This document shows, one piece after another, positions 63,916-64,000 of a stretch of DNA of 64,000 bases. Source of the DNA: Triglochin maritima (taxonomy: Eukaryota > Streptophyta > Magnoliopsida > Alismatales > Juncaginaceae); NCBI GenBank assembly GCA_963682175.1, contig OY821775.1:35214053-35278052 (forward strand). Direction: 5' to 3'. The stretch's first letter is position 1; the number at the start of each line of letters is the position of its first letter. Made by a program: the position numbers and the translations under genes. The notes under the pieces were generated by a model, which was not told the DNA's origin, did not search any database, and saw only the letters and a program-made list of their open reading frames with translations.

Positions 63916-64000
63916 TGCTAGACAACTCACTATGCCTTATACTCCTCAGCAAAATGGTGTTGCCGAGAGAACAAATAGAACGTTGCTAGACATGGTTAGA
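63916..64000 (+). pseudogene. Integrase end fused to protease region by deletion (copia G)
   Basis: After VVVLMRHGY the frame continues directly with [20 protein letters not shown], the part of integrase with the third catalytic acidic residue (Glu of VAER). In copia C these two points are about 1.47 kb apart (about 15310 and 15940), so the HHCC region and the first two catalytic Asp residues are deleted. Confidence 0.8.

Larger units (their letters stand above)
61014..64000 (+). mobile_element. Copia element G, 5' part, running off the window
   Basis: The order is LTR, PBS, leader, gag, protease, then a deletion to the end of integrase. It is a diverged plus-strand relative of copia C. Several gag lesions are present. 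Its 3' end and TSD partner lie outside the window. Confidence 0.85.

Noticed and set aside
1..64000. Host protein genes, rRNA or tRNA genes.
   Set aside because: All protein similarity that I could recognise is retroelement Gag or Pol. The tRNA-like matches are primer-binding sites of 12-18 bases, and no cloverleaf-length sequence surrounds them.

Overview
The window is plant nuclear DNA made almost entirely of nested, decayed LTR retrotransposons. No host gene could be supported on either strand. The plant assignment rests on Ty3/gypsy elements primed by tRNA-Asp (Athila/Tat-like), Ty1/copia elements primed by initiator tRNA-Met, and long LTRs with plant-type TATA boxes. The species cannot be named from this sequence. 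Element names below (I, H, A, C, K, J/E, L, M, B, Q, G) are local labels.

Layout. 1-124: edge of a minus-strand copia LTR (family Q). 125-1321: plus-strand gypsy LTR (I). 1322-~5665: truncated minus-strand gypsy element H with an intact gag, a perfect tRNA-Asp primer-binding site (PBS) and its 5' LTR. ~5690-6489: chromovirus-like gag pseudogene. 6517-13004: plus-strand gypsy-like element A (5' LTR, PBS, broken gag, protease, a tail ORF, no RT). 13005-19258: minus-strand copia element C with a broken pol, lacking its 3' LTR. 19259-19632: piece of a long LTR of family K.

The block 7291-19632 (12,342 bp) is repeated head-to-tail as 19646-31987. I found 13 substitutions and no indels between the copies (about 99.9% identity). 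The copies are separated by 13 bp of filler that looks templated from about 61 bp upstream.

31988-35056: two minus-strand LTRs of family K. 35260-40355: minus-strand gag-only element J with its 5' LTR (E), interrupted by LTR piece L. 40356-41330: 3' end of a copia element M. 41331-60716: gag-only element B, with both LTRs, a tRNA-Asp PBS and a terminal polypurine tract. B carries two nested insertions, each with a perfect 5-bp target-site duplication (TSD). One is an 11.4-kb copia array Q with three LTRs (46122-57507, TSD GGATC). The other is a solo LTR of family M (59064-60169, TSD CCTAT) in B's 3' LTR. 60717-61013 is B-type internal sequence directly after the LTR. 61014-64000 is a plus-strand relative (G) of copia C, with an internal pol deletion, running off the window.

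There is no working gene system. The interest lies in genome structure: a young tandem duplication with a repair-type junction, a three-LTR array behind one TSD, a gag-only family with a shared uncharacterised tail ORF, palindrome clusters upstream of the TATA boxes of two copia LTR families, positionally conserved GC-rich hairpins in gypsy LTRs, and unusual hairpins around PBS and leader regions.
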